DNA of 64,000 nucleotides, from assembly GCF_001375535.1 (NCBI RefSeq), contig NZ_LN831197.1, positions 1,892,622 through 1,956,621 of the forward strand, written 5' to 3'. A model generated the notes under the pieces. It had not been told where the DNA came from. It was given only the letters and a program-made list of their open reading frames with translations, and searched no databases. Position numbers and translations under genes: made by a program. Source of the DNA: Bacillus niameyensis. Its GTDB lineage: Bacteria > Bacillota > Bacilli > Bacillales > Bacillaceae_C. This document shows, piece after piece, positions 1 to 8,109 of this stretch (its first letter is position 1; each line of letters starts with the position of its first letter).

Positions 1-346
1 GACGTTTAAGGCTTCTGTCGATTATTTTTTCTGTATAGTTGTAATCAACCTCACTAAGCAAATTGATATCCGGTACATACTTAGTATGAACTTGAATATC
101 GTGTGGCGAAAGGGTGCTTCCGTGCTTCAGTTCCGTTAAAAATTCACCGAGTAATTCTTCAGTTCCTGTATAAATATCTGCACAATCAAATGTCGTAAAT
201 CCCCTTTCTGCAAGCATATAGAAAGCATTCTTGACATCTTTCATGTCTAATTTTGTTTTTATGCTATGGCCTTCTGATAGCTGCCAACACCCGTTGATCA
301 CTCTACTGATCGTATAATCTTTTGCTAATTCGAATCGTTCCGCCAT
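1..346 (-). CDS. Aldo/keto reductase, N-terminal part (cut by window start)
   Basis: The visible 115 residues are the N-terminal third of an NAD(P)H-dependent aldo/keto reductase. They contain the first beta-alpha units of the TIM barrel, with GFTTFDCADIY, where Asp and Tyr match the conserved catalytic Asp and Tyr of the family. The ATG (344-346) overlaps the stop of the upstream TIGR04076-type gene as TAATG, so the two are probably translationally coupled. The gene runs off the left edge, so length, remaining catalytic residues and substrate cannot be judged. Family assignment is firm; substrate unknown. Confidence 0.85.
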   Translation of the reverse strand, partial: MAERFELAKDYTISRVINGCWQLSEGHSIKTKLDMKDVKNAFYMLAERGFTTFDCADIYTGTEELLGEFLTELKHGSTLSPHDIQVHTKYVPDINLLSEVDYNYTEKIIDRSLKR

Positions 347-690
347 TATTGTTGATCTCCTTTATGTATGAGTTCTATTGTGCATTCAGCATGACTAAAT
401 TCTTGAGTCCCAGTACGGGTTATTTTAAACTTGGCTCCACAGTTTGGATCCGGGCAGGCAATTAGGCTATCAGACAACATCCAGTCATTAGCGTGTAATG
501 GCCGCTGCTTGGCAGGCAACAATGGCAAAATAGCACTTAAAGCATACATGGAAAATGAATTAGCTTCTGGGAAGATAAGGTCTTCTCCAACAACTAGAAA
601 ATAGTCACCTTCCTTATGCCTGCATACCATTGGTTGATCTGTAGCAACAACCTCTACCTTTAAGTTATACAGTGTAAATTTATCATCCAC
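346..690 (-). CDS. TIGR04076-family small protein
   Basis: A protein of about 114 residues whose pattern (LKVEVVAT.. then a charged CRHKEGDYFLV stretch, a Cys-containing ACPDPNCGAKF segment near the C-terminus) resembles the TIGR04076 family of unknown function. I chose the GTG at 690 because AGGAGG lies 7 bases upstream of it; an earlier in-frame GTG at 711 would place that Shine-Dalgarno sequence inside the gene. The stop overlaps the start of the aldo/keto reductase (TAATG), so the pair forms one transcription unit. Two cysteines (CPDPNC) could bind a metal, but nothing proves this. A TATAAT-like -10 sits at 757-762 on the same strand, next to the IS element. Confidence 0.65.
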   Translation of the reverse strand: MDDKFTLYNLKVEVVATDQPMVCRHKEGDYFLVVGEDLIFPEANSFSMYALSAILPLLPAKQRPLHANDWMLSDSLIACPDPNCGAKFKITRTGTQEFSHAECTIELIHKGDQQ

Positions 691-863
691 GGCACGTCCT
701 CCTTTCCTCACTTGCAGAAGTTTAGGTTCCTAAAAAAAAAAGCCTGTCCTTTCTTAATTATACCACCTTTTTATTGATTATCTTAGTATGGATAGGTTAC
801 ACTTAGTTGGACAATAAAAATAAGGGCGAGTAGAATAGTAACAATAAGTGAGGAGAATCTACC

Positions 864-1145
864 GTGCCTAAAAAAAGACGTACCTTTTCAACCGAGTTTA
901 AAAAACAAGTGGTGGCATTGTATGAAAGTGGAAAAAGCCGCCAATCAATTGTAAGTGAATATGAGTTGACTGCCTCAGCATTAGACAGATGGATTGCTCA
1001 ATTCCAACAGTCCGGATCTTTTCAAGCAAAAGATAATCGAACTCCAGAGGAACAAGAATTAATTGAATTAAGAAAGAGAAATAAGCAGTTAGAAATGGAA
1101 GTCGATATTTTAAAGCAAGCCGCGCTGATCATGGGACGAAAATAG
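864..1145 (+). CDS. IS3-family transposase OrfA
   Basis: A 93-residue protein with an N-terminal helix-turn-helix (KRRTFSTEFKKQVVALYESG, then SIVSEYELTASALDRWI) and a C-terminal leucine-zipper-like heptad region (ELIELRKRNKQLEMEVDILK). This is the DNA-binding half of IS3-type transposases. The start is GTG with GAGGAG upstream. It ends in a run of A followed by TAG, and orfB lies 2 bases downstream in the -1 frame, so a frameshifted OrfAB fusion is possible as in other IS3 elements. No obvious damage. Confidence 0.9.
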   Translation: MPKKRRTFSTEFKKQVVALYESGKSRQSIVSEYELTASALDRWIAQFQQSGSFQAKDNRTPEEQELIELRKRNKQLEMEVDILKQAALIMGRK

Positions 1146-1147
1146 AA

Positions 1148-2005
1148 GTGATAAAAAGAAACAGTCACAAATATTCGGTATCAGCAATGTGCAAAGTCCT
1201 ACAAATCTCTCGTAGTACCTTTTACTACGATACAAAAATAGCAGCTCAAAAGGAACAAGAAAGAATTGCAGAAGAACAAGAATTAAAAGAGAAAATCCTA
1301 GAGATTTTTAACAACAACCGTCAGGTATATGGTACTCGAAAAATTAAAAAGGGCCTGGCTAAATCGGGTTTAACAGTCTCTAGACGCCGAATTGGCCGAT
1401 TAATGGATGAGCTTGGAATCCAGTCTAAATATGCACAACCATCATATAAGCCAATGACATCACCGCCAAATGAAGAGGCTGTTCGAATCGTGCTAAATCG
1501 TGAATTTCAAGTCGATAAAGAAATGACCGTTTTAGTTAGTGATTTAACGTATGTGAAAGTAGGAAGCGAATGGAATTACGTTTGTTTTTTACTAGATTTA
1601 TATAATCGAGAAATAGTTGGTTATAGCGCTGGAAAGCGTAAAGACGCAGCTCTAGTTCAACGTGCCTTCGAATCTATCAAGCAACCATTAGGGAAAATAA
1701 AAATGTTTCATACCGATCGAGGATCTGAGTTTAAGAACGTTGGAATCGATGAGTTATTAAGTAAATTTCAGATTAAACGATCTCTAAGTGATAAAGGAAA
1801 TCCCTATGACAATGCGGTGGCAGAAGCTACATTTAAGATATTAAAAACTGAATTAATTAACGGAAGGCATTTTCAAACCCTTGAACAACTAGCTCTTGAA
1901 CTTTTCGATTATGTAAATTGGTACAACAATATCCGTATGCACAGTTCACTTGGCTATTTAAGTCCAGTAGAGTATAGAATTTCGTCCCTTAAAAAAGTTG
2001 TTTGA
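1148..2005 (+). CDS. IS3-family transposase OrfB (DDE integrase)
   Basis: 285 residues with an N-terminal HTH_21-like region and an rve integrase core. The DDE triad is visible: Asp in VSDLTYVKV, Asp in FHTDRGSEF and Glu in NAVAEATFKILKTEL. Full length for the family. The frame is -1 relative to orfA and is open for some codons upstream of its GTG, compatible with programmed -1 frameshifting near the AAAA at 1139-1142. The element therefore looks potentially active. Confidence 0.92.
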   Translation: MIKRNSHKYSVSAMCKVLQISRSTFYYDTKIAAQKEQERIAEEQELKEKILEIFNNNRQVYGTRKIKKGLAKSGLTVSRRRIGRLMDELGIQSKYAQPSYKPMTSPPNEEAVRIVLNREFQVDKEMTVLVSDLTYVKVGSEWNYVCFLLDLYNREIVGYSAGKRKDAALVQRAFESIKQPLGKIKMFHTDRGSEFKNVGIDELLSKFQIKRSLSDKGNPYDNAVAEATFKILKTELINGRHFQTLEQLALELFDYVNWYNNIRMHSSLGYLSPVEYRISSLKKVV

Positions 2006-2242
2006 TTTAGTGTTGACATACCAAACTACTGGATTCATTATTTATCTCTTCCTCTCTCAAATTACTTACCAGTAACCCCTATTCCATCTTGAAGTATCAT
2101 AGCTTCGCTTGTTATACGAGATCTAGGTCCCAACCAGCCCCAAACATGTTTCTACAAGTAGGGGGCGGACAGTTTAGTTGACGGGATCAATGCCCCAAGC
2201 ACCCGTACGTCCTACCCTGGCTACTGATATAATAGATTCTAT

Positions 2243-2279
2243 TTAAAAAAGGTCAACCAGTAAAAACTGGTTAACCTTA
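2243..2279 (-). terminator. Rho-independent terminator-like hairpin
   Basis: A 13-bp stem with one mismatch (AAGGTCAACCAGT / ACTGGTTAACCTT, loop AAAA) is followed on the minus strand by TTTTTTAAAT. It could be a backup terminator for the Fnr-like transcription unit, whose last gene ends about 340 bp upstream. Confidence 0.5.
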
Positions 2280-2504
2280 TAATACGAAAGCACCCGTTAC
2301 TTTAAATACACTAATTCACAATCCAAATTATAATTTTAACATAAATTGTCAATCCCTTAGCTATTTATCAGAGGAATTAGCTAAGTTATTAGGGAGTGTT
2401 TTGCTAAATAATGCAGTTGACACAATTTTATATCTTCTTGGCAAAATAAGTGCCAAATAAGGAGCCATTTTTCTTTCTTTTTTGTAGATAAACATTGTTA
2501 AACC

Positions 2505-2537
2505 AACAAAAATTAGCAATCATTTTTTATGCTAATT
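2505..2537 (-). terminator. Probable terminator of the Fnr/HMA operon
   Basis: On the minus strand the stem ATTAGCA...TGCTAAT (7 bp, 11-base loop) is followed by TTTTTG. It lies 85 bp after the stop of the Fnr-like gene. The stem is AT-rich, so it may be weak. Confidence 0.45.
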
Positions 2538-2621
2538 GGATTGCTAAAAGGTTTGTTATTTTATGTTTTGTACTATTAAACTTAACCCGTTAGTATGATG
2601 GCACGCTACTCTTGCTTATAT

Positions 2622-3329
2622 TTATTCAGTATGAAGTAACAATTGATCTAAATCCATTATTTTAATTTTCTTTTTCGGTAACTGTTTAATCAATCCAAGT
2701 TCTTCTAGAGTAGTAAATTTACGGCTGATTGTTTCTGGTGTGGTACCAAGATACGAGGCTAAATCCTTTTTGGACATTGGTAAGATAATCGTTGGACTAT
2801 TGCCACTTCCCTTTTCAACATTCTCAGCTAAAAAGGATATAATGCGGGTTTCTACATTTTCAATCGCTACTTGTGTGGTTTGTTTTTCAGAATCCTTCAA
2901 TCGTATCGTTACTTCTGATAGTATTTTTAATGAGATCTGCGGATATTCCACCAAATACTTCTGTAATTCCTCTCGTTTAATTAAACAAATGGATGTATTT
3001 TGTAATGCTTCCGCATAATTTTCATGAATACTTCCAGGTTGGAAAATGGCAACTTCACCTGTAAAATCACCGGGATTTAAAATGCGAACAAGTTGTTCTT
3101 TTCCAGAATCCGATAAGCGGTAAATCCGAGCCTTACCTGAATTGATAATATATAAGGTATCATCTTCCTCATCTGCACGGAATAACATTTCCCCTTTTTG
3201 CAGATGAAGTGTCTTGGCAGATTCCGCAATCAAATCCATTTGTGAGTCTTCCAGATGGTTGAAGATGGGAACGATACGAATACATTCTGCATGTCCATGT
3301 TGGTGATGACAACATTGGTTTTGTTCCAA
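2622..3329 (-). CDS. Crp/Fnr-family regulator with Fnr-like cysteines
   Basis: 235 residues: an N-terminal Cys/His-rich tip (Cys6, Cys7, Cys16), a cyclic-nucleotide-like beta barrel, a long dimer helix and a C-terminal winged helix. Cys115 sits in TSICLIKREEL, where E. coli FNR has the fourth cluster ligand Cys122 (TSMVC). Four cysteines thus suggest an oxygen-labile [4Fe-4S] cluster; a metal site using the adjacent histidines is an alternative. The recognition helix has ETISRKF, the same E-x2-S-R that in E. coli FNR reads TTGAT half-sites, and TTGAT-type boxes occur in front of both local transcription units. The start is TTG with AGGAGAGG 5 bases upstream. Last gene of the HMA/mini-Ric/HMA/fnr unit, so probably autoregulated. 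Confidence 0.85.
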   Translation of the reverse strand: MEQNQCCHHQHGHAECIRIVPIFNHLEDSQMDLIAESAKTLHLQKGEMLFRADEEDDTLYIINSGKARIYRLSDSGKEQLVRILNPGDFTGEVAIFQPGSIHENYAEALQNTSICLIKREELQKYLVEYPQISLKILSEVTIRLKDSEKQTTQVAIENVETRIISFLAENVEKGSGNSPTIILPMSKKDLASYLGTTPETISRKFTTLEELGLIKQLPKKKIKIMDLDQLLLHTE

Positions 3330-3393
3330 AATAACCTCTCCTTTTTATAAAAAGCCTAAGAGGGCATCTTAGGCTTCCTTTCTATTCACTCGA

Positions 3394-3627
3394 TTAAGCA
3401 GGTTTTACCTTTGATTTGACAACAGGATATCCTAAGTCTTCAATTGTCTTTTCGATATCGTTAATAGCAACTGCTTCTGAATCAAAATCTACTTTTACTT
3501 TACTAGCATTGAACATTACTTTCAAGCTATCTTGATTCACACCGTTTATTCCTTTCACCGCATTTTCAATCTTTTGGAGACAAGATGGGCAAGATAAGGT
3601 TTCTAATTGAATCGTTGCTTTTTGCAT
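3394..3627 (-). CDS. Free HMA metal-binding domain protein (copy 1)
   Basis: 77 residues forming one heavy-metal-associated domain of the CopZ type, with the metal-binding motif LSCPSC at residues 11-16. It is 60/77 identical by my alignment to the protein at 4025-4258, so the two arose by tandem duplication around the mini-Ric gene. The ATPase at 4438-6291 lacks the usual N-terminal HMA domain, so these proteins probably act as its soluble metal-delivery partners; that is inference. GGGGGA precedes the ATG. Metal unknown (Cu, Zn or Fe are all possible). Confidence 0.85.
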   Translation of the reverse strand: MQKATIQLETLSCPSCLQKIENAVKGINGVNQDSLKVMFNASKVKVDFDSEAVAINDIEKTIEDLGYPVVKSKVKPA

Positions 3628-3690
3628 AAATCATTTCCCCCTTCATTTTTTAACGACCGTAACCAATTTATTCTTTTGTTTTGAGTTACT

Positions 3691-3990
3691 TTAATCCTGA
3701 TATGCTTTATCTACTTCTGATAGCATCTCGAATGTGCCTGCATACGTTTCACATACATCTCCAGGAATGGTGTAGTTGTCTGTGATTTTTCGTAATTGAG
3801 CAAATTCAGCATCTAAGTCAGGTTTGTTCGTACCAGCGTCTTTTACTTTTCCACTAATTGTTTTAAACAATTCACGTACTTCAAAGGCTTCTGGGTGATT
3901 CTTACCATGGGCCCGTGTTATTGCAGTGGTGTATAAATCCAGTTTTTCAAAATGGTTGTTTACTACTTCGTAAAATGTTTGTTCAGACAT
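3691..3990 (-). CDS. Miniature Ric/ScdA-like protein (partial hemerythrin-like)
   Basis: 99 residues. The N-terminal half (NNHFEKLDLYTTAITRAHG then NHPEAFEV) resembles the first helix pair of ScdA/YtfE (Ric) di-iron proteins, which repair iron-sulfur clusters; the C-terminal half (LRKITDNYTIPGDVC) resembles their later TSSYEPPIEAC region. It has no N-terminal CxxCC ScdA_N domain and no counterparts of the later iron-ligand histidines: only His13, His28 and His32 remain, against about 220 residues and five to six ligand positions in full Ric. It may bind iron differently, work as a partner, or have a new role. It sits between two HMA genes under a probable FNR box, which fits a redox or nitrosative stress role. 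Similarity is from memory, not a search. Confidence 0.6.
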   Translation of the reverse strand: MSEQTFYEVVNNHFEKLDLYTTAITRAHGKNHPEAFEVRELFKTISGKVKDAGTNKPDLDAEFAQLRKITDNYTIPGDVCETYAGTFEMLSEVDKAYQD

Positions 3991-4024
3991 TATTCGTCCC
4001 CTCTTTCTTGTGACTTTTTGATTC

Positions 4025-4258
4025 TTAGGAAGATTTTACTTTTGATTTGACGACTGGATATCCTAAGTCTTCAATGGCCTTTTCGATATCGGTAATAGCG
4101 ACTGAATCTGAATCAAAATCAAATCTAACTTTGCTTGCGTTAAATAGTATTTTTACGCTATCTTGATCGATCCCATTTAATCCTTTGACGGCATTCTCAA
4201 TTTTTTGCATACATGATGGACAAGATAAGGTTTCTAATTGAATCACTGCTTTTCGCAT
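4025..4258 (-). CDS. Free HMA metal-binding domain protein (copy 2)
   Basis: 77-residue single HMA domain with LSCPSC at residues 11-16, a near twin of the protein at 3394-3627. It is the first gene of the four-gene unit HMA / mini-Ric / HMA / fnr. The promoter region upstream carries an FNR-type box (TTGACGTATATCAA, 4344-4357) centred 41.5 bp before a predicted transcription start. It probably delivers metal to, or receives it from, the P1B-type ATPase encoded just upstream. Confidence 0.85.
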   Translation of the reverse strand: MRKAVIQLETLSCPSCMQKIENAVKGLNGIDQDSVKILFNASKVRFDFDSDSVAITDIEKAIEDLGYPVVKSKVKSS

Positions 4259-4315
4259 GAATTATTCTCCTTCCCTTTTTGAAGGTTGGTTTCATCTCTT
4301 CCTCCTTACAATTCA

Positions 4316-4357
4316 AGTATAGCTTAGGTTCAATGTATTTAAATTGACGTATATCAA
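4316..4357 (-). promoter_or_regulatory. FNR-box promoter of the HMA/mini-Ric/fnr unit
   Basis: The sequence TTGACGTATATCAA (4344-4357) matches TTGAT-N4-ATCAA at 9 of 10 fixed positions. On the minus strand a -10 TATACT lies at 4321-4316. With the usual 6-base discriminator the start is about 4309, which puts the box centre at -41.5, the class II activator position. No good -35 is present, as expected for such promoters. Confidence 0.75.
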
Positions 4358-4372
4358 GTTTTGTTTAGATAT

Positions 4373-4404
4373 GGGAAGCATTTTTTTAAGAAAGAATACT
4401 TCCC
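4373..4404 (-). terminator. Hairpin after the P-type ATPase gene
   Basis: A 10-bp inverted repeat (GGGAAGTATT / AATGCTTCCC with one G-U pair) lies between the ATPase stop and the second FNR box. It lacks a clear T tract, so it may be a weak terminator or only an RNA-stabilising hairpin. Confidence 0.35.
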
Positions 4405-4437
4405 GTTACTGTTTTGTAGAGAGTATACCTTTTTCAT

Positions 4438-6291
4438 TTAGCCTCTCAAACGATATCTCAATAATCTCATACCATTCAAGATGACTACTAAGATACTTGC
4501 TTCGTGAACCAACATCCCGATTGACATATTCATCCATGCACTAAATAGTAGGCTGGCAAGTAAGACTAATACCACACCAACTGCTATGGTGATGTTCTGT
4601 TTCATGTTTCTTGAAGTTGATTTTGTTAATCCTAATGCGTGTGGTAAACGACTAAGGTCAGAATTCATTAAAACGACATCCGATGTTTCAATTGCAACAT
4701 CTGTTCCACTTCCCATGGCGATTCCGATATCCGCTAAGGCTAATGAAGGACTATCATTCACTCCGTCACCGACAAAGGCAATGATTTGGCCTTTTGCTTG
4801 CATTTTTTCAATATATGCGGATTTTCCTTCTGGAAGCATATGACCGTGTGCTTCTGTCAATCCAAGTTCTCGAGCAACTAAATCTACGGTTCCTTGGTTG
4901 TCCCCTGAAAGAACGACTAGGTTTTTGACTCCAAGTTTTTTTAGGTTTTGAAGATCTTTTTTAACACCTGGACGAATTTGATCCCGAATACCCATCAGAA
5001 CTTTTAATTCTCCATCGACCGCAGTTAACACAAGAGAATTCCCGTTTTTCTCAAAGCGTTCGACGTCTTTTTTAGCTTTTTCGCTTAATTTCACATTTTC
5101 TTTTTCCATTAAAGCTACATTACCAACGGCTATATGATGAACACCTATTTTTGCTACAATTCCGCCACCTTTAACGACTTCGGTTTCTTCAACAGTAGAG
5201 AAAGTTGTCTCGCCAATATCCTGTAGGACAGCTTTTGCTAGTGGGTGGTCCGATTCACGCTCCACACTAGCTAAGTATCCTAGAGCTTCCTCAGTATTCC
5301 TTCCGTAAAATTCTTTTTCGGCAACTTCAGGGTTTCCTACTGTCAATGTTCCTGTTTTATCAAATACGATCGTATCTACTCTGCTAAAATCATTGATCAC
5401 TTCACTACCTTTTAAGAGTACACCATTACGTGCACCGTTTCCGATTCCAGCAACGTTCGATACAGGTACCCCGATCACTAATGCTCCAGGACACCCTAAA
5501 ACGAGAATCGTGATTGCCAGTTCGGTACTTCCTGAAAATATCCAAACAATAATACCAAGAACTAAAACAGCTGGTGTATAGTATTTTGAGAATCGATCAA
5601 TAAAACGTTCCGCTTCTGATTTGGAATCTTGTGCCTCTTCAACTAATTCAATAATTCTACCAAATGTTGTATCCTCTCCAACACGGTCAGCTCGAATTTG
5701 AATCGTTCCATTTTCTAAGATAGAACCTGCAAATACTTCAGAATCGACCTTTTTGCTTACTGGAACAGACTCTCCGGTAATACTTGCTTCATTGATGTGG
5801 CCTTCTCCTGTTAACACGGTTCCATCTACAGGGACTTTTGCACCCGTTTTGACTAATAAAATATCACCTTCATCTACATCATCGACATCAACTTCTTCAA
5901 ATTCTCCATTTTCCATTTGCTTTAAAGCACTTTCTGGTGCCAGCTCTGTTAATTCTTTAATGGCAGAACGTGTTCTGTTCAAAGTACGTTGCTCCAAGTA
6001 AGAACCAAATAAGAATAAGAAAGTAACGATGGCTGATTCCTCATAATTTTGAATCAATACTGCTCCAACTACTGCAATGGTAACTAAAACATCAATACTG
6101 ACAACTTTTACTTTTAATGCCTGATAGGCTTGAATCGCAATTGGTGCTACACCAAGAATAGATGCAATGATGAGCGACCAATTGAAAATGGCCATGTTGT
6201 CTAAGGAAAATCGTCCTAAGAATGCAAGTGCAATCAAAATTGCACTGATCAGTGTAATGGAATTCTTTTTACTTAATATATATCTTTGCAT
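4438..6291 (-). CDS. P1B-type heavy-metal ATPase with CPG motif
   Basis: 617 residues with the full P1B core: early membrane helices, TGES phosphatase motif (ASITGESVPVSK), membrane motif LVLGCPGALVIG, DKTGT phosphorylation site, HPLAKAV (the His-Pro of the nucleotide domain) and GDGVNDSPSLA. The membrane metal site reads Cys-Pro-Gly instead of the common CPC, SPC, CPH or TPC, so specificity cannot be read from known classes. There is no N-terminal HMA domain; two free HMA proteins encoded downstream probably replace it. It has its own promoter with a perfect FNR box, so expression should respond to oxygen or cluster state through the nearby regulator. Probably exports a transition metal across the cytoplasmic membrane. 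Confidence 0.88.
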   Translation of the reverse strand: MQRYILSKKNSITLISAILIALAFLGRFSLDNMAIFNWSLIIASILGVAPIAIQAYQALKVKVVSIDVLVTIAVVGAVLIQNYEESAIVTFLFLFGSYLEQRTLNRTRSAIKELTELAPESALKQMENGEFEEVDVDDVDEGDILLVKTGAKVPVDGTVLTGEGHINEASITGESVPVSKKVDSEVFAGSILENGTIQIRADRVGEDTTFGRIIELVEEAQDSKSEAERFIDRFSKYYTPAVLVLGIIVWIFSGSTELAITILVLGCPGALVIGVPVSNVAGIGNGARNGVLLKGSEVINDFSRVDTIVFDKTGTLTVGNPEVAEKEFYGRNTEEALGYLASVERESDHPLAKAVLQDIGETTFSTVEETEVVKGGGIVAKIGVHHIAVGNVALMEKENVKLSEKAKKDVERFEKNGNSLVLTAVDGELKVLMGIRDQIRPGVKKDLQNLKKLGVKNLVVLSGDNQGTVDLVARELGLTEAHGHMLPEGKSAYIEKMQAKGQIIAFVGDGVNDSPSLALADIGIAMGSGTDVAIETSDVVLMNSDLSRLPHALGLTKSTSRNMKQNITIAVGVVLVLLASLLFSAWMNMSIGMLVHEASILVVILNGMRLLRYRLRG

Positions 6292-6342
6292 GTTGATTCC
6301 CCTCCAATTTCATTTTCATTTGTATTCCTTGTTGATGACTCT

Positions 6343-7245
<903 letters not shown>

Positions 7246-7253
7246 GGGAACAT

Positions 7254-7286
7254 GAAAAAAACTGAGATTTTTCTCAGCTTTTTTCG
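7254..7286 (+). terminator. Rho-independent terminator after the reductase remnant
   Basis: Stem CTGAGA/TCTCAG extended by A7/T6 arms, followed on the plus strand by CTTTTTTC. Typical intrinsic terminator at the end of the original aldo/keto reductase gene. Confidence 0.75.
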
Positions 7287-7325
7287 TCCAAAGAAAAATT
7301 CGAGCATAGAGATTGTGAAAGATTA

Positions 7326-7353
7326 CACTTAAACTAAAGGGTGCGATAGTTAG
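7326..7353 (+). repeat. Left arm of a 28-bp imperfect inverted repeat
   Basis: Its reverse complement matches 7812-7839 at 24 of 28 positions, with the shared core CGCACCCT and AGTTTAAGTG. The two arms enclose about 460 bp of non-coding DNA, the arrangement expected of a MITE or a decayed insertion sequence. Confidence 0.55.
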
Positions 7354-7369
7354 ATAAAATATTACAAAA

Positions 7370-7404
7370 ATGGCTTAGGGGCGAAAACAACTCTAAGCCT
7401 TTTT
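7370..7404 (+). terminator. Terminator-like hairpin
   Basis: The 7-bp stem GGCTTAG / CTAAGCC is followed by TTTTTG on the plus strand. No gene lies directly upstream, so it may be left from lost DNA. Confidence 0.45.
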
Positions 7405-7811
7405 GCCTGTGAAATATACTGTGATTTGTGTTGTGAAATTTTTGTTATTTACTGTGCGATTAGGACTGTGCTTTAACGTTTTGCACCTCTAAAGCAAACC
7501 CGTTATTTTAGTTATGGGTCTATATTATTTTGAACTTAATTAAAGCACCCGTTTAGCTAAAGTTGTTCCTACTCAGACAACCATTTTCAATTTTTAATAA
7601 ACCGTCCAACCAACAAAAAGAATATTCTTTCGCTCATTTATTTTTCATCAAAGTTCTATGTGCTTACTCACCTACCATGCCGTCCCCATCACGATCGTCC
7701 ATATATAGATAAACCAATGTTATATTTAGGTTAATTAGGTAAAATAGTTGATAATAAAAGGAACATACATTTTAGATATGTCTAATATGGTGATCCCAAT
7801 GTATTTCTTAT

Positions 7812-7839
7812 ACAACTAACGCACCCTATAGTTTAAGTG
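7812..7839 (+). repeat. Right arm of a 28-bp imperfect inverted repeat
   Basis: Partner of 7326-7353 in inverted orientation (24/28 identical). A related short copy (AAAGCACCCGTTTAGCTAAAG) is at 7542-7562. Confidence 0.55.
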
Positions 7840-8029
7840 ATAATATTCACAATCCTTTGTTTTAGAACATAAAAAGGTACGCCTTCTTACTAAAAAAAGC
7901 ACCCTTTTCGAATAACTCAATGGTCTCTTTGCATTTGTCATCTCCTATAATCCTATCAATAATATGGTTTTCATCCCATACTGATGCTTTTTCCATTGGA
8001 CAAGGGATTGAATGATATTGAACAAATAG

Positions 8030-8068
8030 AAAAGGGACGAAGCCCTACTGGATCCGCCCCTATTTTTT
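8030..8068 (-). terminator. Probable opuF terminator
   Basis: GC-rich imperfect stem AGGGACGAA / TCCGCCCCT (7 of 9 pairs) with T-rich flanks on both sides (TTTTCT on the minus strand, TATTTTTTATT on the plus strand). It lies just after the opuFB stop and could act in both directions. Confidence 0.5.
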
Positions 8069-8109
8069 ATTAATAAAAACCGATTTATTCAATTGATGTC
8101 CCAGAGTTC

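Larger units (their letters stand above)
808..2018 (+). mobile_element. IS3-family insertion sequence, apparently intact
   Basis: Two overlapping-type transposase frames (orfA, orfB in the -1 frame) make a typical IS3-family element of about 1.2 kb. The ends are approximate: the left end is placed at TGGACAATAAAA and the right end at TTTAGTGTTGACA because IS3 elements begin TG and end CA and these stretches are weakly inverted to each other. I did not find a convincing target duplication, so the borders may be off by several bases. It lies between the TIGR04076 gene and the Fnr-like metal locus. Confidence 0.7.
2019..2621. other. Gene-free stretch between IS3 and the Fnr-like gene
   Basis: About 600 bp without a credible gene. 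It holds two terminator-like hairpins for minus-strand transcripts (listed separately), a copy of the motif AAAGCACCCGTTA at 2287-2299 that recurs in the 7.5 kb region, and otherwise AT-rich sequence that looks like decayed DNA next to the insertion sequence. Confidence 0.6.
7246..8109. other. Gene-free stretch with terminators and GCACCC repeats
   Basis: About 860 bp with no credible gene. It begins with two terminator-like hairpins on the plus strand and ends with a GC-rich hairpin after opuF. Between them are several short stretches around GCACCC, including a 28-bp inverted pair (7326-7353 and 7812-7839) and a related copy at 7542-7562. It looks like the remains of a small mobile element or a decayed gene. 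Confidence 0.6.

Noticed and set aside
1-346. Aldo/keto reductase at the left edge as a pseudogene
   Set aside because: The visible part is intact; it is simply cut by the window edge.
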